From: Halocatena pleomorpha
GTDB taxonomy: Archaea; Halobacteriota; Halobacteria; Halobacteriales; Haloarculaceae
DNA: 64,000 nucleotides
NCBI RefSeq assembly: GCF_003862495.1
Contig: NZ_RRCH01000017.1
Coordinates: forward strand, 33,816-97,815
Direction of reading: 5' to 3'
A program made the translations under genes and the position numbers. Below are positions 47,528 to 56,525 of this stretch, piece after piece (position 1 is the first letter of the stretch; every line of letters begins with the position of its first letter). The notes beneath the pieces are model-generated. The model did not search any database. It was given only the letters and a program-made list of their open reading frames with translations, and was not told where the DNA came from.

Positions 47528-48691
47528 TTACATATCTGGCCACGCTTTCGCGGCGCGTTTGGCGCTGGTGACCCTGTTGATCCAGCGCGTAGCGATCGCT
47601 TTCTTCAGGGTTTCGGCAGCGATGCCGCCGAACGTATCGATCGGGGAGCCTATGACGTTGTTTGCGACGGCCGCGTCACCGACGGAGATGACGGTGCCTT
47701 TGTCATCGTAGGTCCACGTCGTGAGCGGTTGATCGCGCATTGTTCTCCGGACGTTCTCTCCGATGACCTCTGCTGCCTGCCACGCTGCCTGTGCAGTCGG
47801 GGGAGCAGGATCGCCGTCGACCTGATCGACGAGAGCGGTGTCACCGATGGCAAACACGCGCTCGTCGCTCGTTTGGAACGTCGAAGACGCGTGCAGCCGG
47901 TGACTGCGGTCGTCTTTCTCCAGATCGATCTCTTCGGTGCAGTCCTGACCAGTGATGCCGCCGGTCCAGAGCAACACGTCGTAGTCGAGTTCTGTCTCGT
48001 CACCGATGTACACCGTCTCCTCGTCGACTTCGGTGATGAACTCGCCAGTCTTGATGTTGATCCCTCGATCGGAGAGCATTTTCGTGAGTTTGCCTTGGAC
48101 CTCGGGATCGCCCGGCGGGTAAACGCTGTCCAGTCCCTCAACGAGGTAAATGTCTAGCGGTGCTCGGTACTGATCGCGGAACATCGCAATCTCGCCCGCG
48201 CTCTGGATGCCGGACAGCCCGGCACCGCCAACGACGACCGACGCGGGATCGGTCCGGGAAGCCTCCTTGGCAGCTGACTTGATGTCGTCGTGGATCAATA
48301 ACGCGTCTTGGAGGCTTTTCAATGTGTGTGAATGCTGTTTCAGCCCGTCGATGCCGAAAAACGCGGTTCGAGAGCCGATACCGACCACACAGTAGTCGTA
48401 CTCGACCGTCGAACCGTCGTCGAGGTGGATCGTGCGCTCGTCCGGATCGAGCGTCGTTACCGTCCCCTGAATGAACTCCGTATCACTGCTTTTGATCTCG
48501 TTGATCGGGATCGAAACCTTCCGTTGCAGCTCCGGGTCGCGGATACAGCGGTGGACTTCGTGGAGAACGAGGTGGTGGTCGACATCCGAAATCCACGTGA
48601 TATCCGCTCGATTGCTGATCTCCTGTTCTAAACTCTTGATCGCGCCCGCGCCGGCATACCCAGAACCGAGGACGACAACGTCTTCCGTCAT
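47528..48691 (-). CDS. FAD-dependent NAD(P)H dehydrogenase (NDH-2-like)
   Basis: A 387-aa two-dinucleotide-binding-domain oxidoreductase. FAD site VVVLGSGYAGAGAIKSL is at residues 5-21, NAD(P)H site ASVVVGGAGLSGIQSAGEIA near 150-169, and FAD-distal VFAIGDTALVDQV near 288-300. It resembles type II NADH dehydrogenases and sulphide:quinone reductases; no sulphide-type redox Cys pair is evident. The C-terminus ends in a basic amphipathic stretch (RWINRVTSAKRAAKAW), suited to peripheral membrane binding. ATG 48691 is the natural start. Confidence 0.87.
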   Translation of the reverse strand: MTEDVVVLGSGYAGAGAIKSLEQEISNRADITWISDVDHHLVLHEVHRCIRDPELQRKVSIPINEIKSSDTEFIQGTVTTLDPDERTIHLDDGSTVEYDYCVVGIGSRTAFFGIDGLKQHSHTLKSLQDALLIHDDIKSAAKEASRTDPASVVVGGAGLSGIQSAGEIAMFRDQYRAPLDIYLVEGLDSVYPPGDPEVQGKLTKMLSDRGINIKTGEFITEVDEETVYIGDETELDYDVLLWTGGITGQDCTEEIDLEKDDRSHRLHASSTFQTSDERVFAIGDTALVDQVDGDPAPPTAQAAWQAAEVIGENVRRTMRDQPLTTWTYDDKGTVISVGDAAVANNVIGSPIDTFGGIAAETLKKAIATRWINRVTSAKRAAKAWPDM

Positions 48692-48859
48692 GTGTCCTGG
48701 TCTGCTTTCCTGAGATACAAAGGCTTTGAAACGCATTTGCAGATTCGACCCGTGCACAGTTCCGTGACACAGCCGATACCGCCTGATAAACGGGGAGAGC
48801 CGCTGCTGACAGTCACACCACCAGAGAGCCACGTCAACAGCGGGAGCAGGCTACCGGAG

Positions 48860-49390
48860 TCAGTGGTCTGGCTCGCTCACTGGGGCTTCCATCGTCGACG
48901 TTGAGACGATCAAAACGTTGTCGGTCTCGTCTTTGCCGTCGACTGTGCCTTCGATCTGGAGTTTCGATCGGGGGGTCGGTCCGATCGTCACGTCGTCCCC
49001 GTCGTGGAACCGCTTGATGGAGCCGTGAAGTCGGATCTCCGCTCGGCAGAGATCTGGGTGATGAACGCTCGTCAGATCGATCTCCTGAACGTTCGCGTCG
49101 ACATGCTCGCCGTTGTGGAACAGCGGTACGTTCGCCGGCTCATCGAGATCCTGTACCCCGAGGGCTTCATATGCGTTGGCTGTCGGTTTGTACCCGCCTT
49201 TCGGTCCCGGAACACCCTCAACAAGCTGGAGCGCCTTGAGGCTCTGCATCTGATTGCGGATGGTACCGGGGTTTCGATTGACACCATCAGCGATGTCTTC
49301 GCCTTTGACCGCGCGCTCGCTCTGTCCATACAGGTTGATTAGCTCCCGAAGGATGTCTTTTTGGCTAGTCGTGAGCTCGATTGACGACAT
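48860..49390 (-). CDS. Winged-helix transcription regulator with C-terminal ligand-like domain
   Basis: A 176-aa protein. Residues 5-75 form a winged helix: LTTSQKDILRELINLY, KGEDIADGVNRNPGTIRNQM as recognition helix, and VEGVPGPKGGYKPT as wing, of a type near Rrf2/HTH regulators. Residues 80-175 form a beta-rich domain (IDLTSVHHPDLCRAEIRLHG, VTIGPTPRSKLQIEG). ATG 49390 is chosen over TTG 49399. Its targets are unknown; the adjacent NDH-2-like gene is a candidate. Confidence 0.75.
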   Translation of the reverse strand: MSSIELTTSQKDILRELINLYGQSERAVKGEDIADGVNRNPGTIRNQMQSLKALQLVEGVPGPKGGYKPTANAYEALGVQDLDEPANVPLFHNGEHVDANVQEIDLTSVHHPDLCRAEIRLHGSIKRFHDGDDVTIGPTPRSKLQIEGTVDGKDETDNVLIVSTSTMEAPVSEPDH

Positions 49391-49450
49391 GCTGGACAAT
49401 TTGATACCGCCTTTGATAAGTCTCGCGGTGAGCTAGCTCCGTTGTCCAAC

Positions 49451-49549
49451 GTGCTGTTTGTTTCAGATGCACATCTCGGTCCCGACAGCGCGTGTCCGCC
49501 ACCTGTTGTGCTCATCGATCGCATAGGCGGCAGGAAGATCCCGACGTGA
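49451..49549 (+). pseudogene. Possible N-terminal remnant of a calcineurin-like phosphoesterase
   Basis: From GTG 49451 the frame reads VLFVSDAHLGPDSA and then runs 18 codons to a stop. LFVSDxHLG is the metal-binding start of metallophosphoesterases; nothing after it fits the family. It lies in a 291-bp gap between a regulator and arginase. The match is short, so a chance resemblance is possible. Confidence 0.3.
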
Positions 49550-49681
49550 CCGGCAGGGAATCATAGAGCAACTCCGAAGAGGGATCGGACACGGTGCGAG
49601 CCGGACGCGTGATCCCCGTCTGCGCTGCGCGAGCGTTCCACGATCGAGACCCATATATCACACACACGAATAGCGCAACAC

Positions 49682-50581
49682 ATGACACGACCGATTCGTG
49701 CCATCGGTGTCCCGATGGATCTCGGAGCGGACCGGCGGGGCGTCGACATGGGCCCCTCAGCGATTCGGTACGCCGGACTGGCCGACGCGCTCACCGAGCT
49801 CGGCTATGAGTACACAGACATCGGTGATCTCGACGTAACGCGTCCCGAACTGGGCGACCCGGACAGCGTCCAACCGTCGACCGGCCGGGCGAAATATCTC
49901 GCGGAGATCCGGGAACTGTGCGTCAATCTCGAAGCGACAGTCGCTGAAACAGTCGCAGACGGTACGGTGCCGATCGTGCTCGGTGGAGACCACTCGATCG
50001 CCATCGGCTCCGTCCGCGGAAGCGCGCGCAGCGGCGACATCGGTGTGGTCTGGTTCGATGCCCACGGGGATTTCAACACCCCCGAAACAACACCGAGCGG
50101 AAACGTCCACGGCATGCCGCTGGCTGCTGTACTCGGACACGGCAGCTTCGCAACCCTCGACTGGGCACCCGCGTCCATCGATCCCGAAAACGTCGCACTC
50201 GTTGGGATCCGAAACCTCGATGACGCCGAACGCGAGGCCCTCCGCGACAGTGGCGTGACTGTGTTCACCATGAGCGACATCGATGAACGCGGCGCGACAG
50301 CCGTCACCGAAGCAGCGCTCTCGGTCGCTGACGCACCGGATGGCGTCCACGTCAGCCTTGATCTGGACTGGCTCGATCCGCGGGAAGCGCCCGGCGTCGG
50401 AACGCCTGTTCGCGGCGGTGTTACCTACCGTGAGGCACACGCCGCGATGGAAACGATCGACGAGACGAAACTCCGATCGATCGGACTCGTCGAAGTGAAC
50501 CCCATCCTCGATGACCATAACCAAACAGCCGAGCTTGCCGTCGAACTCACCGCCAGCGCGCTCGGTAAGGCGATCCTCTGA
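49682..50581 (+). CDS. rocF: Arginase (ureohydrolase family)
   Basis: A 299-aa enzyme of the arginase/agmatinase family. Mn-binding motifs are GGDHSIAIGS (about residues 99-108), WFDAHGDFNTP (about 121-131) and SLDLDWLDP (about 222-230). The GADRRGVDMGPSAIRYAGL start and the HGMPLAAVLG segment (about 141-150) favour arginase over agmatinase. It hydrolyses arginine to ornithine and urea. A single cistron; an upstream TATA-like CCATATATCACAC at about 49651 fits its promoter. Confidence 0.9.
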   Translation: MTRPIRAIGVPMDLGADRRGVDMGPSAIRYAGLADALTELGYEYTDIGDLDVTRPELGDPDSVQPSTGRAKYLAEIRELCVNLEATVAETVADGTVPIVLGGDHSIAIGSVRGSARSGDIGVVWFDAHGDFNTPETTPSGNVHGMPLAAVLGHGSFATLDWAPASIDPENVALVGIRNLDDAEREALRDSGVTVFTMSDIDERGATAVTEAALSVADAPDGVHVSLDLDWLDPREAPGVGTPVRGGVTYREAHAAMETIDETKLRSIGLVEVNPILDDHNQTAELAVELTASALGKAIL

Positions 50582-50685
50582 GCCACACCTATCCCGATTT
50601 GAAGTTCTACTTCCCCCCTTCCACCCTACATAATTTAATAAATAATAGAAAATATTAAATTATATCGGATGTATAATACACTTGC

Positions 50686-50793
50686 ATGGCAACGACATGT
50701 GATGCATGCGGTGGAACGATTCAGGGATCGGAATCAAACTGTTCGACACACGGCAGCAAGTATCATCAGGGGTGCTCGTGTCCACGGTGCTAG
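50686..50793 (+). CDS. 35-aa zinc-finger microprotein
   Basis: ATG 50686 encodes 35 aa with six Cys and two His: CDAC at residues 5-8, a central Cys at 19, His at 22 and 26, and CSCPRC at the end. Pairs of this sort (CxxC...CPxC) bind zinc in the haloarchaeal small zinc-finger proteins described in Haloferax and Halobacterium. The region just upstream is AT-rich with a TATA-like element (AAATTATAT, 50657-50665), proper for a leaderless mRNA. It is too short for standard gene calling. Function unknown. Confidence 0.65.
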   Translation: MATTCDACGGTIQGSESNCSTHGSKYHQGCSCPRC

Positions 50794-50856
50794 GGGACGT
50801 TTTCGTAATGCAGCGGGTCGCGTGTTCGAACGCATTTTCCGCGTGAAAGCCGGCTT

Positions 50857-51702
50857 TCACAGCGCATCAGCGATCGCCGGAGCGACACTGACAGTGGTGG
50901 CGCTCCGTTCGATGGTGTCGGTGCCGAAAACGGCTTCGACACCGGCGTCTGCGAGTTTGGTCTGCGCGTTGCCGGCGAGCATCGGGTGGACGCAGACGGC
51001 AAACACGCGGGCGACGCTGTCTGCTCGCAGGTGGTCGATCGCCTTGCTCATCGTGGATCCGGTGGCGATGATGTCGTCGGTGACGATCACGTCCCGACCA
51101 GTCACATCGGTTTCACTCGGCTTGAGTTCGACCGCGCCGGTGTCGCGGTCGCGGGTCTTCTCGAAGTAATCGGTTTCACCGGCGCCGTAGGCGTCCCGAA
51201 CGGTGCCAGCGAGGTCGGTCGCCCCCTCGTCGGGGGCGAGAAACAGTGGCTTTGTGAGATTATCGGGGAGTGGATCAGCGAGCAGGTGCGCGCCGTCGAT
51301 GATGTCACACGGAACGCCGAAGAAGTCTCGTACGTGGGTTTCGTGGGGCGTGACGGTGAGCACCCGATCCGTGTTCGTCGAGATGGCTTGTGCGACGGCC
51401 CGGGCAGAGACGGGCTCGCCCGCCGTAAACGCCGCGTCTTGCCGGGCATACCCCATGTAAGGAAGCACGGTGATAACCTCCTCTGCGAATTGACTGGCGA
51501 TCTCCTGTAGCTGCAGGAGTTCGATGTGAGACTCAGCAGAGACGGTCGAACAAACGATGACGGCTCGGTCGTCTTTCGACGCAACGCGAACCTTGAATTC
51601 TCCATCAGCAAACCGAGTCGTCTGCGGAACAGCGAGCGAGTCGTTCGTCTGGGCCGCGAGCGCAGCGGCAAGGGACTGCGCCGTCGATCCGGGTAGTATC
51701 AT
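50857..51702 (-). CDS. prs: Ribose-phosphate pyrophosphokinase
   Basis: A 281-aa archaeal PRPP synthetase. FADGEFKVRV (about residues 31-40), PYMGYARQDAAFTAGE (about 80-95, ATP loop), and the PRPP-binding VIVTDDIIATGSTMSKAI (about 204-221) are intact. It makes PRPP from ribose-5-phosphate and ATP for nucleotide, histidine and salvage synthesis, including the Upp reaction. It is one typical PRT domain pair. An adjacent propeller-like gene follows the same strand 39 bp upstream. Confidence 0.93.
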   Translation of the reverse strand: MILPGSTAQSLAAALAAQTNDSLAVPQTTRFADGEFKVRVASKDDRAVIVCSTVSAESHIELLQLQEIASQFAEEVITVLPYMGYARQDAAFTAGEPVSARAVAQAISTNTDRVLTVTPHETHVRDFFGVPCDIIDGAHLLADPLPDNLTKPLFLAPDEGATDLAGTVRDAYGAGETDYFEKTRDRDTGAVELKPSETDVTGRDVIVTDDIIATGSTMSKAIDHLRADSVARVFAVCVHPMLAGNAQTKLADAGVEAVFGTDTIERSATTVSVAPAIADAL

Positions 51703-51741
51703 GGTTGTGGAGTACAGAGCGGCAGTTAAACCGGTTTTCGT

Positions 51742-52584
51742 TCACGGCACAACGATCCCAGAGACAGCCGGCAGTCCGAGTGATCGCGCACGCCATTCGT
51801 CCTCAGATTCGACGAGGAACGTCCCATCGACCGTCACCGCGTACGTCGACTCGCCGTACGCGATGCCGGCGATCCGTTCGGGTGTCGGAAGCGCCACCCG
51901 TTCCCATTGTTCGCTTGATTCCGGCCGTTTCGAACGGACGAATACCCCCTCGTCGGTCCCCACGTGAACGCGGTTCCCGTCGCTTGCAAGGCAGTGTACC
52001 GACTTCTCGAACGCGGGCTCCCACCCGTTTTCGAGCCGGTACAGTCCGGTCTCCGTCCCAGCCAGTGGCGTCCCGGCCACGGAAACGTCCCGAACGTCTT
52101 CCAGTCCGACCGACGAGAGACTCTCATTCTCGACGCGGTACACACCCGCGTCAGTTGCTACCAGTGGACCGGCGAACGCGTTGACCTCCGGAACATCGGA
52201 ATCAGTCCCCTCCACGCGGAGATCACGCCACGTCCCATCGGTGTGTCGTGCGATCCGAGTCGGACCGGCAGCGACGAGTCCATCGGAAAACCCGACTGCG
52301 CTTACTGGGTTCCGTTCGGTTGCCTGCTGCTGGTCCGTCTGCGAACGGAATCCCGTCGCAACGAAGTCCCCATCGCGCCAGACGAGCACAGCCGTTTCGG
52401 TCCCGACAGCTATCCGTCCCCCCGCGGTGGCGATGTCGGTAGCGGTACACTGATGAACCAATTCGAACCCGCCAACCAAACCACCAGAACACTCGACGCG
52501 AGCGATACCGAGTCCGGTAGCGACGAACACGTCGGTTTTCCCGGTCGATGTATCGAACACCCGCTTTTCTTCGATACTACTCAT
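51742..52584 (-). CDS. Beta-propeller-like protein of unknown function (HVO_0234-like)
   Basis: A 280-aa protein built from about six to seven repeating four-strand units, each with a pattern of the form VxVGTxxGVYR (VFVATGLGIARVE, IAVGTETAVLVWRDG, LVATDAGVYRVEN, PLAGTETGLYRLENG, VHVGTDEGVFVRS). It is probably a propeller. The sequence resembles what I recall as haloarchaeal HVO_0234-type. There is no signal peptide if ATG 52584 is used. The conserved place next to prs suggests a link, but the role is unknown. Confidence 0.65.
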   Translation of the reverse strand: MSSIEEKRVFDTSTGKTDVFVATGLGIARVECSGGLVGGFELVHQCTATDIATAGGRIAVGTETAVLVWRDGDFVATGFRSQTDQQQATERNPVSAVGFSDGLVAAGPTRIARHTDGTWRDLRVEGTDSDVPEVNAFAGPLVATDAGVYRVENESLSSVGLEDVRDVSVAGTPLAGTETGLYRLENGWEPAFEKSVHCLASDGNRVHVGTDEGVFVRSKRPESSEQWERVALPTPERIAGIAYGESTYAVTVDGTFLVESEDEWRARSLGLPAVSGIVVP

Positions 52585-53222
52585 ACGTTCGGTCACGAAC
52601 CCGACAGCCGTACCTATTCCGATAAAGATATCGACATACCGACGCAAACGAGGTCCTGACGTACCCGGATCGTCAGTAACGATGATCAGCACGGTCGTTT
52701 ATTACCCACACTACCAATAAGAAGAAAATAACGAATGGTGATACTTTCTCTGCAATGCCGTAAGTGATTTTACGGCCGGCTTGGAATCGAAACCTCGTGT
52801 GAGCAGGACTCGCTGCCTTACTCCGACCGTCGAATCGTCCATACGCGCGAGGACTGTGGAGAACGTTCTCGGTCGGGACCGGAGGACGGATCCGGGTCGG
52901 ACCACACCAGCCGAACGCCGTTGTAACCGGGACACACGCTCGAACAAGACCGCCGTTTCAGCAGGATCGAGGGTAGGTTCGGACAGGAGGTGGCGGCTAC
53001 ACAGCTCGTGGAACAGACGGCTTCCAGCGGGTCCACTATCGTTCGCATCATTGTACCGAATGAGACTGTACTGTGTACACCGAACGTCGGAGGACGGAAC
53101 AGATTCGACGGGCGCTGCCCTCGACACCAGCCGTCGATCGATCGGAACAGGGAACCGACTGCAAATCCTCCGGTTTCGATGTCTGAGGGTTCTATGCTAG
53201 CAGGGATGGAAGGATACCAACG
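52585..53222. other. 638-bp stretch with no convincing gene
   Basis: Several overlapping frames exist on both strands (for example 52711-53127 minus), but they are basic, Ser/Arg-rich, and lack the acidic character or a recognisable motif of haloarchaeal proteins. GC is close to that of neighbouring coding DNA. This could be a decayed gene or a regulatory space for the histidine kinase. I see no hairpin or repeat of note. Confidence 0.4.
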
Positions 53223-55424
53223 ATGGGTGAGTCGATAAGCGTTCTTATCGTCGATGATGATCCCGTGGGAGCGAACGCGACAGCGCTCTCTCTCGAACGT
53301 GTCGATGGGAAGATCAGCGCAACCACGGCGGGAACTCGGGATCTCTCGAAAACGCTTACCGGGAGTCGGGTTGACTGTCTCGTCTGTGCACACGACCGAT
53401 CGGGGATCGACGCCATCGCAGTTCGTGAGCGGATACGACGTGACTATGGAACCCCAGATGTCCCGTTTGTTCTGTTCACCGACAGCGAATCGACAGAGCT
53501 ACTCAGCCGAGCGATCACTGCCGGCGTCTCGGAGTACGTAAAACGAACGCCAGATGACGACTGTTACAGAAAGCTTGCTAAGCGAATTCGAAACGTAGTT
53601 TCGAGTGATCCGCCCGTCCACTGGCAACAGAGATCTCCCGCTCAGGCAAGCGGACAGCTCTCACCGATGGACGACATTACCCTCCGTCGGCTCGCTGAAT
53701 CAAATCTGATCGGGGTGTTCCTCACCCGTGATCTCGAATTCGAGTACGTCAACCAAGAGCTGGCGGAGATATTCGGCTATTCGAGGACGGAGTTGGTGAC
53801 TGAGCTGTCGGTTCCGGATATCGTGTACGAAGACGACCGACCGCACTTCATCGAACACCTCCAACGGCGGGAGTGGAACCTTATCGATGATCCGTTACAC
53901 ACGTTTCGTGGAACCCGAAAAGACGAAACGCTGATTCACGTCGAGGTTCGCAGCGACCGGATCAACACGACGGGCACCTCTGTAGTGCTCGGGCTTCTTA
54001 CAGACGTTACCCCTCGAAAGCGCCGGGAAAAGGAGCTGAAACGCTATCGATCGCTCGTGAACACTGCCGGCGACATCGTGTACGCATTGGACGCGAACGG
54101 GCGGTTCACGTTCGTCAACGACATGGGTCTCCATCTGACGGGCTACTCTCGTGAGGAAATCATCGGGAAACACGCCTCGCTGGTGCTCGACGATCAAGCG
54201 ATCTCCGACGGTAAGGCCCACATTCAAGAGTTACTCGACAACGACGCCAAAACCCGGATGAGCAAATCCTACGAGATCGCCTTGACGACCGCAGACGGAT
54301 CGACGCTGCCGTGTGAAACGAACATCACGCTACTCACGCACAACGGGACGTTCAACGGAACAGTCGGCGTCGTTCGAGACGTTTCAAAACAGCAAGATCT
54401 TAAGGCGGAACTTCGAGACGAACGCGATCAGTTCGCCGCCCTGTTCGAGAACATCACAGAACCAACCGTGCAGTACGTCATGAAAGACGGTGCACCGCAC
54501 ATCGAGGCGGTCAACACGGCGTTCGAGAACGTGTTTGGCTACTCTCAAGAGGAAGTCGTCAGTCGATCGCTCGACGCTGTTATTCTACCGAGCGGCCAAG
54601 AAACCCAAGCGAATGCACTCAACGAACACGTCACTCGTGGCGATCAGATCGAAGTGGAGGTGACGCGGGAGACGAAAGACGGGCTTCGGACGTTCCGTCT
54701 CTCAACCGCACAGATGTCCGTGGGCGCCGATCCGGACAGGGGATACGCGATCTATCAAGACGTTACGGATCAAAAGCGCCGCCAGAACGAACTTGAACGA
54801 CAGAACAAGCGACTTGAGGAGTTCGCCAGCGTGGTGTCACACGATCTCCGACAGCCCCTCGGAATCGCGTCGGGAAAGCTCAGCATCGTTCAGGAACGCC
54901 ACGATTCGCGGCATCTGGACGACATCAACGACGCGCTGCAGCGGATGGAGTCGCTCATCGAAAACGTGTTGACGCTCGCACGGCAGGGGAAAATCGTCAG
55001 TACGCCGACGCCGACTGACCTTGCTACCGTCGTACGAAAGGCGTGGGAGATGGCCGGCAGCGAACAGGGAGAGCTCGCTATCGAAGGACCGCTGGCAGAG
55101 ATCGACGCCGACAGCCAACGCTTACAAGAACTGTTCGAAAACCTGTTCCGGAACGCGATCGAACACTGTCGGCCGGATGTCGTTGTCACTGTGGGGATGC
55201 TCGGAACCGCCGGATTTTACGTCGAGGACGACGGTCCCGGAATCCCACCTGAAAAAAGAGAACGGGTGTTCGATCGGGGGTACTCGACCGCCGAGGAGGG
55301 AACCGGACTTGGTCTCGTTATCGTCAAAACAATCGTTGAAGCACACGGCTGGTCGATCAGTGTCACAGAGGGCCGGACCGGCGGCGCGCGCTTCGAGATC
55401 GAAGAGCCGTCACCGTTTCAGTGA
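53223..55424 (+). CDS. PAS-domain sensor histidine kinase with degenerate receiver
   Basis: A soluble 733-aa kinase. Residues 5-120 form a receiver-like domain: VDDDP at 10-14, and YVKRT at about 105-109 with the conserved Lys. The acceptor position, however, reads CLVCAHDRSG where receivers have SDxDMPG, so the phosphorylatable Asp is Ala. Three PAS domains follow (about 155-270, 275-395, 405-520). HisKA has VVSHDLRQPLGIASG (about 537-551), then N box NLFRNAIEHC and G boxes VEDDGPGIPPEK and GTGLGLVIVK. No membrane helix. The output partner is unknown. Confidence 0.88.
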   Translation: MGESISVLIVDDDPVGANATALSLERVDGKISATTAGTRDLSKTLTGSRVDCLVCAHDRSGIDAIAVRERIRRDYGTPDVPFVLFTDSESTELLSRAITAGVSEYVKRTPDDDCYRKLAKRIRNVVSSDPPVHWQQRSPAQASGQLSPMDDITLRRLAESNLIGVFLTRDLEFEYVNQELAEIFGYSRTELVTELSVPDIVYEDDRPHFIEHLQRREWNLIDDPLHTFRGTRKDETLIHVEVRSDRINTTGTSVVLGLLTDVTPRKRREKELKRYRSLVNTAGDIVYALDANGRFTFVNDMGLHLTGYSREEIIGKHASLVLDDQAISDGKAHIQELLDNDAKTRMSKSYEIALTTADGSTLPCETNITLLTHNGTFNGTVGVVRDVSKQQDLKAELRDERDQFAALFENITEPTVQYVMKDGAPHIEAVNTAFENVFGYSQEEVVSRSLDAVILPSGQETQANALNEHVTRGDQIEVEVTRETKDGLRTFRLSTAQMSVGADPDRGYAIYQDVTDQKRRQNELERQNKRLEEFASVVSHDLRQPLGIASGKLSIVQERHDSRHLDDINDALQRMESLIENVLTLARQGKIVSTPTPTDLATVVRKAWEMAGSEQGELAIEGPLAEIDADSQRLQELFENLFRNAIEHCRPDVVVTVGMLGTAGFYVEDDGPGIPPEKRERVFDRGYSTAEEGTGLGLVIVKTIVEAHGWSISVTEGRTGGARFEIEEPSPFQ

Positions 55425-55432
55425 GTGTACGA

Positions 55433-56308
55433 TCACGATCGATCGACGTGACGGACTGTCAGATCCGCGTCGAGATCGATCGAGAGCGTCTCGTCATCGA
55501 GCGGGATCGTGACGCGCAGCTGCCATGGGTCCTCTGCGAGCACCGTTGTTCGATCGTCGCTGACACACCAGTCGAACCGCCAGTACGGCGTACTGGAGAG
55601 ATCGATACCGTGGTCGTTGTGGAACGCGACGACATCAGACTGATCGAGGAGACTCAACCCGATCGCGGAACAGAGGTCGTGGTTGCACTGCACACAGACG
55701 TGTTCGGCGCGCAGCCCGACACCCAAACAGCACGATCCCTCTCGAACGATCGTCGTCTCCATCCGGCCGGCACACGCCGGACAAACCCCATCAGCGGCTA
55801 AACAGTAGACGTGACGAACACGCTGATCGAAGGCGGTGAGTAGCTCATCACGAGACCGATCGTTGAGTCCACCCGGCGGAAACGGATACGTGCCGTGCCC
55901 TCGCCCACACTCCGGACAGCCGATCGAAAGCTGTTCGTCCTCATACCGCGCTCGCAGCGATCCACTACACCGCGTGCACGGCGAATCGACGGTGAACGGT
56001 TCAACGTGGGGATGTTCGTTGAACGATCCCGAAAGGACCGCCTGAACGACGCGCTCGCCTGCGCTCCGGAGATCGTACCCCCGGTCGGTCCGAGCGACGA
56101 ACTGTCCTGTGAGTTTATCGAGGTGATAGTTGAACTGCGCGCTGTCGCGCATCCCGACCCGTTTGCGAAGCCGCGAGAACCGCACCGGCCGATCGTCGGT
56201 GGCCCACAGCGCCTTGAGAATCGAAAGCCGCGTCTCGTTACCCACGATCGAGAACGCCTCCGCCGGCGCGAGCCGATTCTCATTCACCTGAATGTCCGCT
56301 CTGCTCAT
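55433..56308 (-). CDS. ArsR-like HTH regulator with zinc-binding Cys clusters
   Basis: A 291-aa protein. Residues 15-95 form a winged helix (FSIVGNETRLSILKALW, AQFNYHLDKLTGQFV, YDLRSAGERVVQAVL). The middle has CTRCSGSL and GCPECGRGHG pairs, then CPACAGRM and HVCVQCNHDLC, enough for two zinc sites. The C-terminal part is beta-rich. This arrangement is common in haloarchaea (I recall DUF7347/DUF7351, not certain). It is convergent with the histidine kinase, 8 bp apart. Ligand and targets unknown. Confidence 0.75.
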   Translation of the reverse strand: MSRADIQVNENRLAPAEAFSIVGNETRLSILKALWATDDRPVRFSRLRKRVGMRDSAQFNYHLDKLTGQFVARTDRGYDLRSAGERVVQAVLSGSFNEHPHVEPFTVDSPCTRCSGSLRARYEDEQLSIGCPECGRGHGTYPFPPGGLNDRSRDELLTAFDQRVRHVYCLAADGVCPACAGRMETTIVREGSCCLGVGLRAEHVCVQCNHDLCSAIGLSLLDQSDVVAFHNDHGIDLSSTPYWRFDWCVSDDRTTVLAEDPWQLRVTIPLDDETLSIDLDADLTVRHVDRS

Positions 56309-56525
56309 GATACCAGTATTACCGTTCTACCAGCTAAAGTGTTCTCTCAAACAGATTTCTGTAATTAGGATTATGACTCAGTAGCTGCGGTCCGAAGCTG
56401 CTAAGTGCGAACCGAGCGAAACATCGGTATCTCGCTGGCTGTGACGGGCACCAGTGGGCACCTGTCTGAACAGGTCGGGATGTGACCGCAACGGTTGAAC
56501 CATACGACGCCCGTCGGTGATCGAA

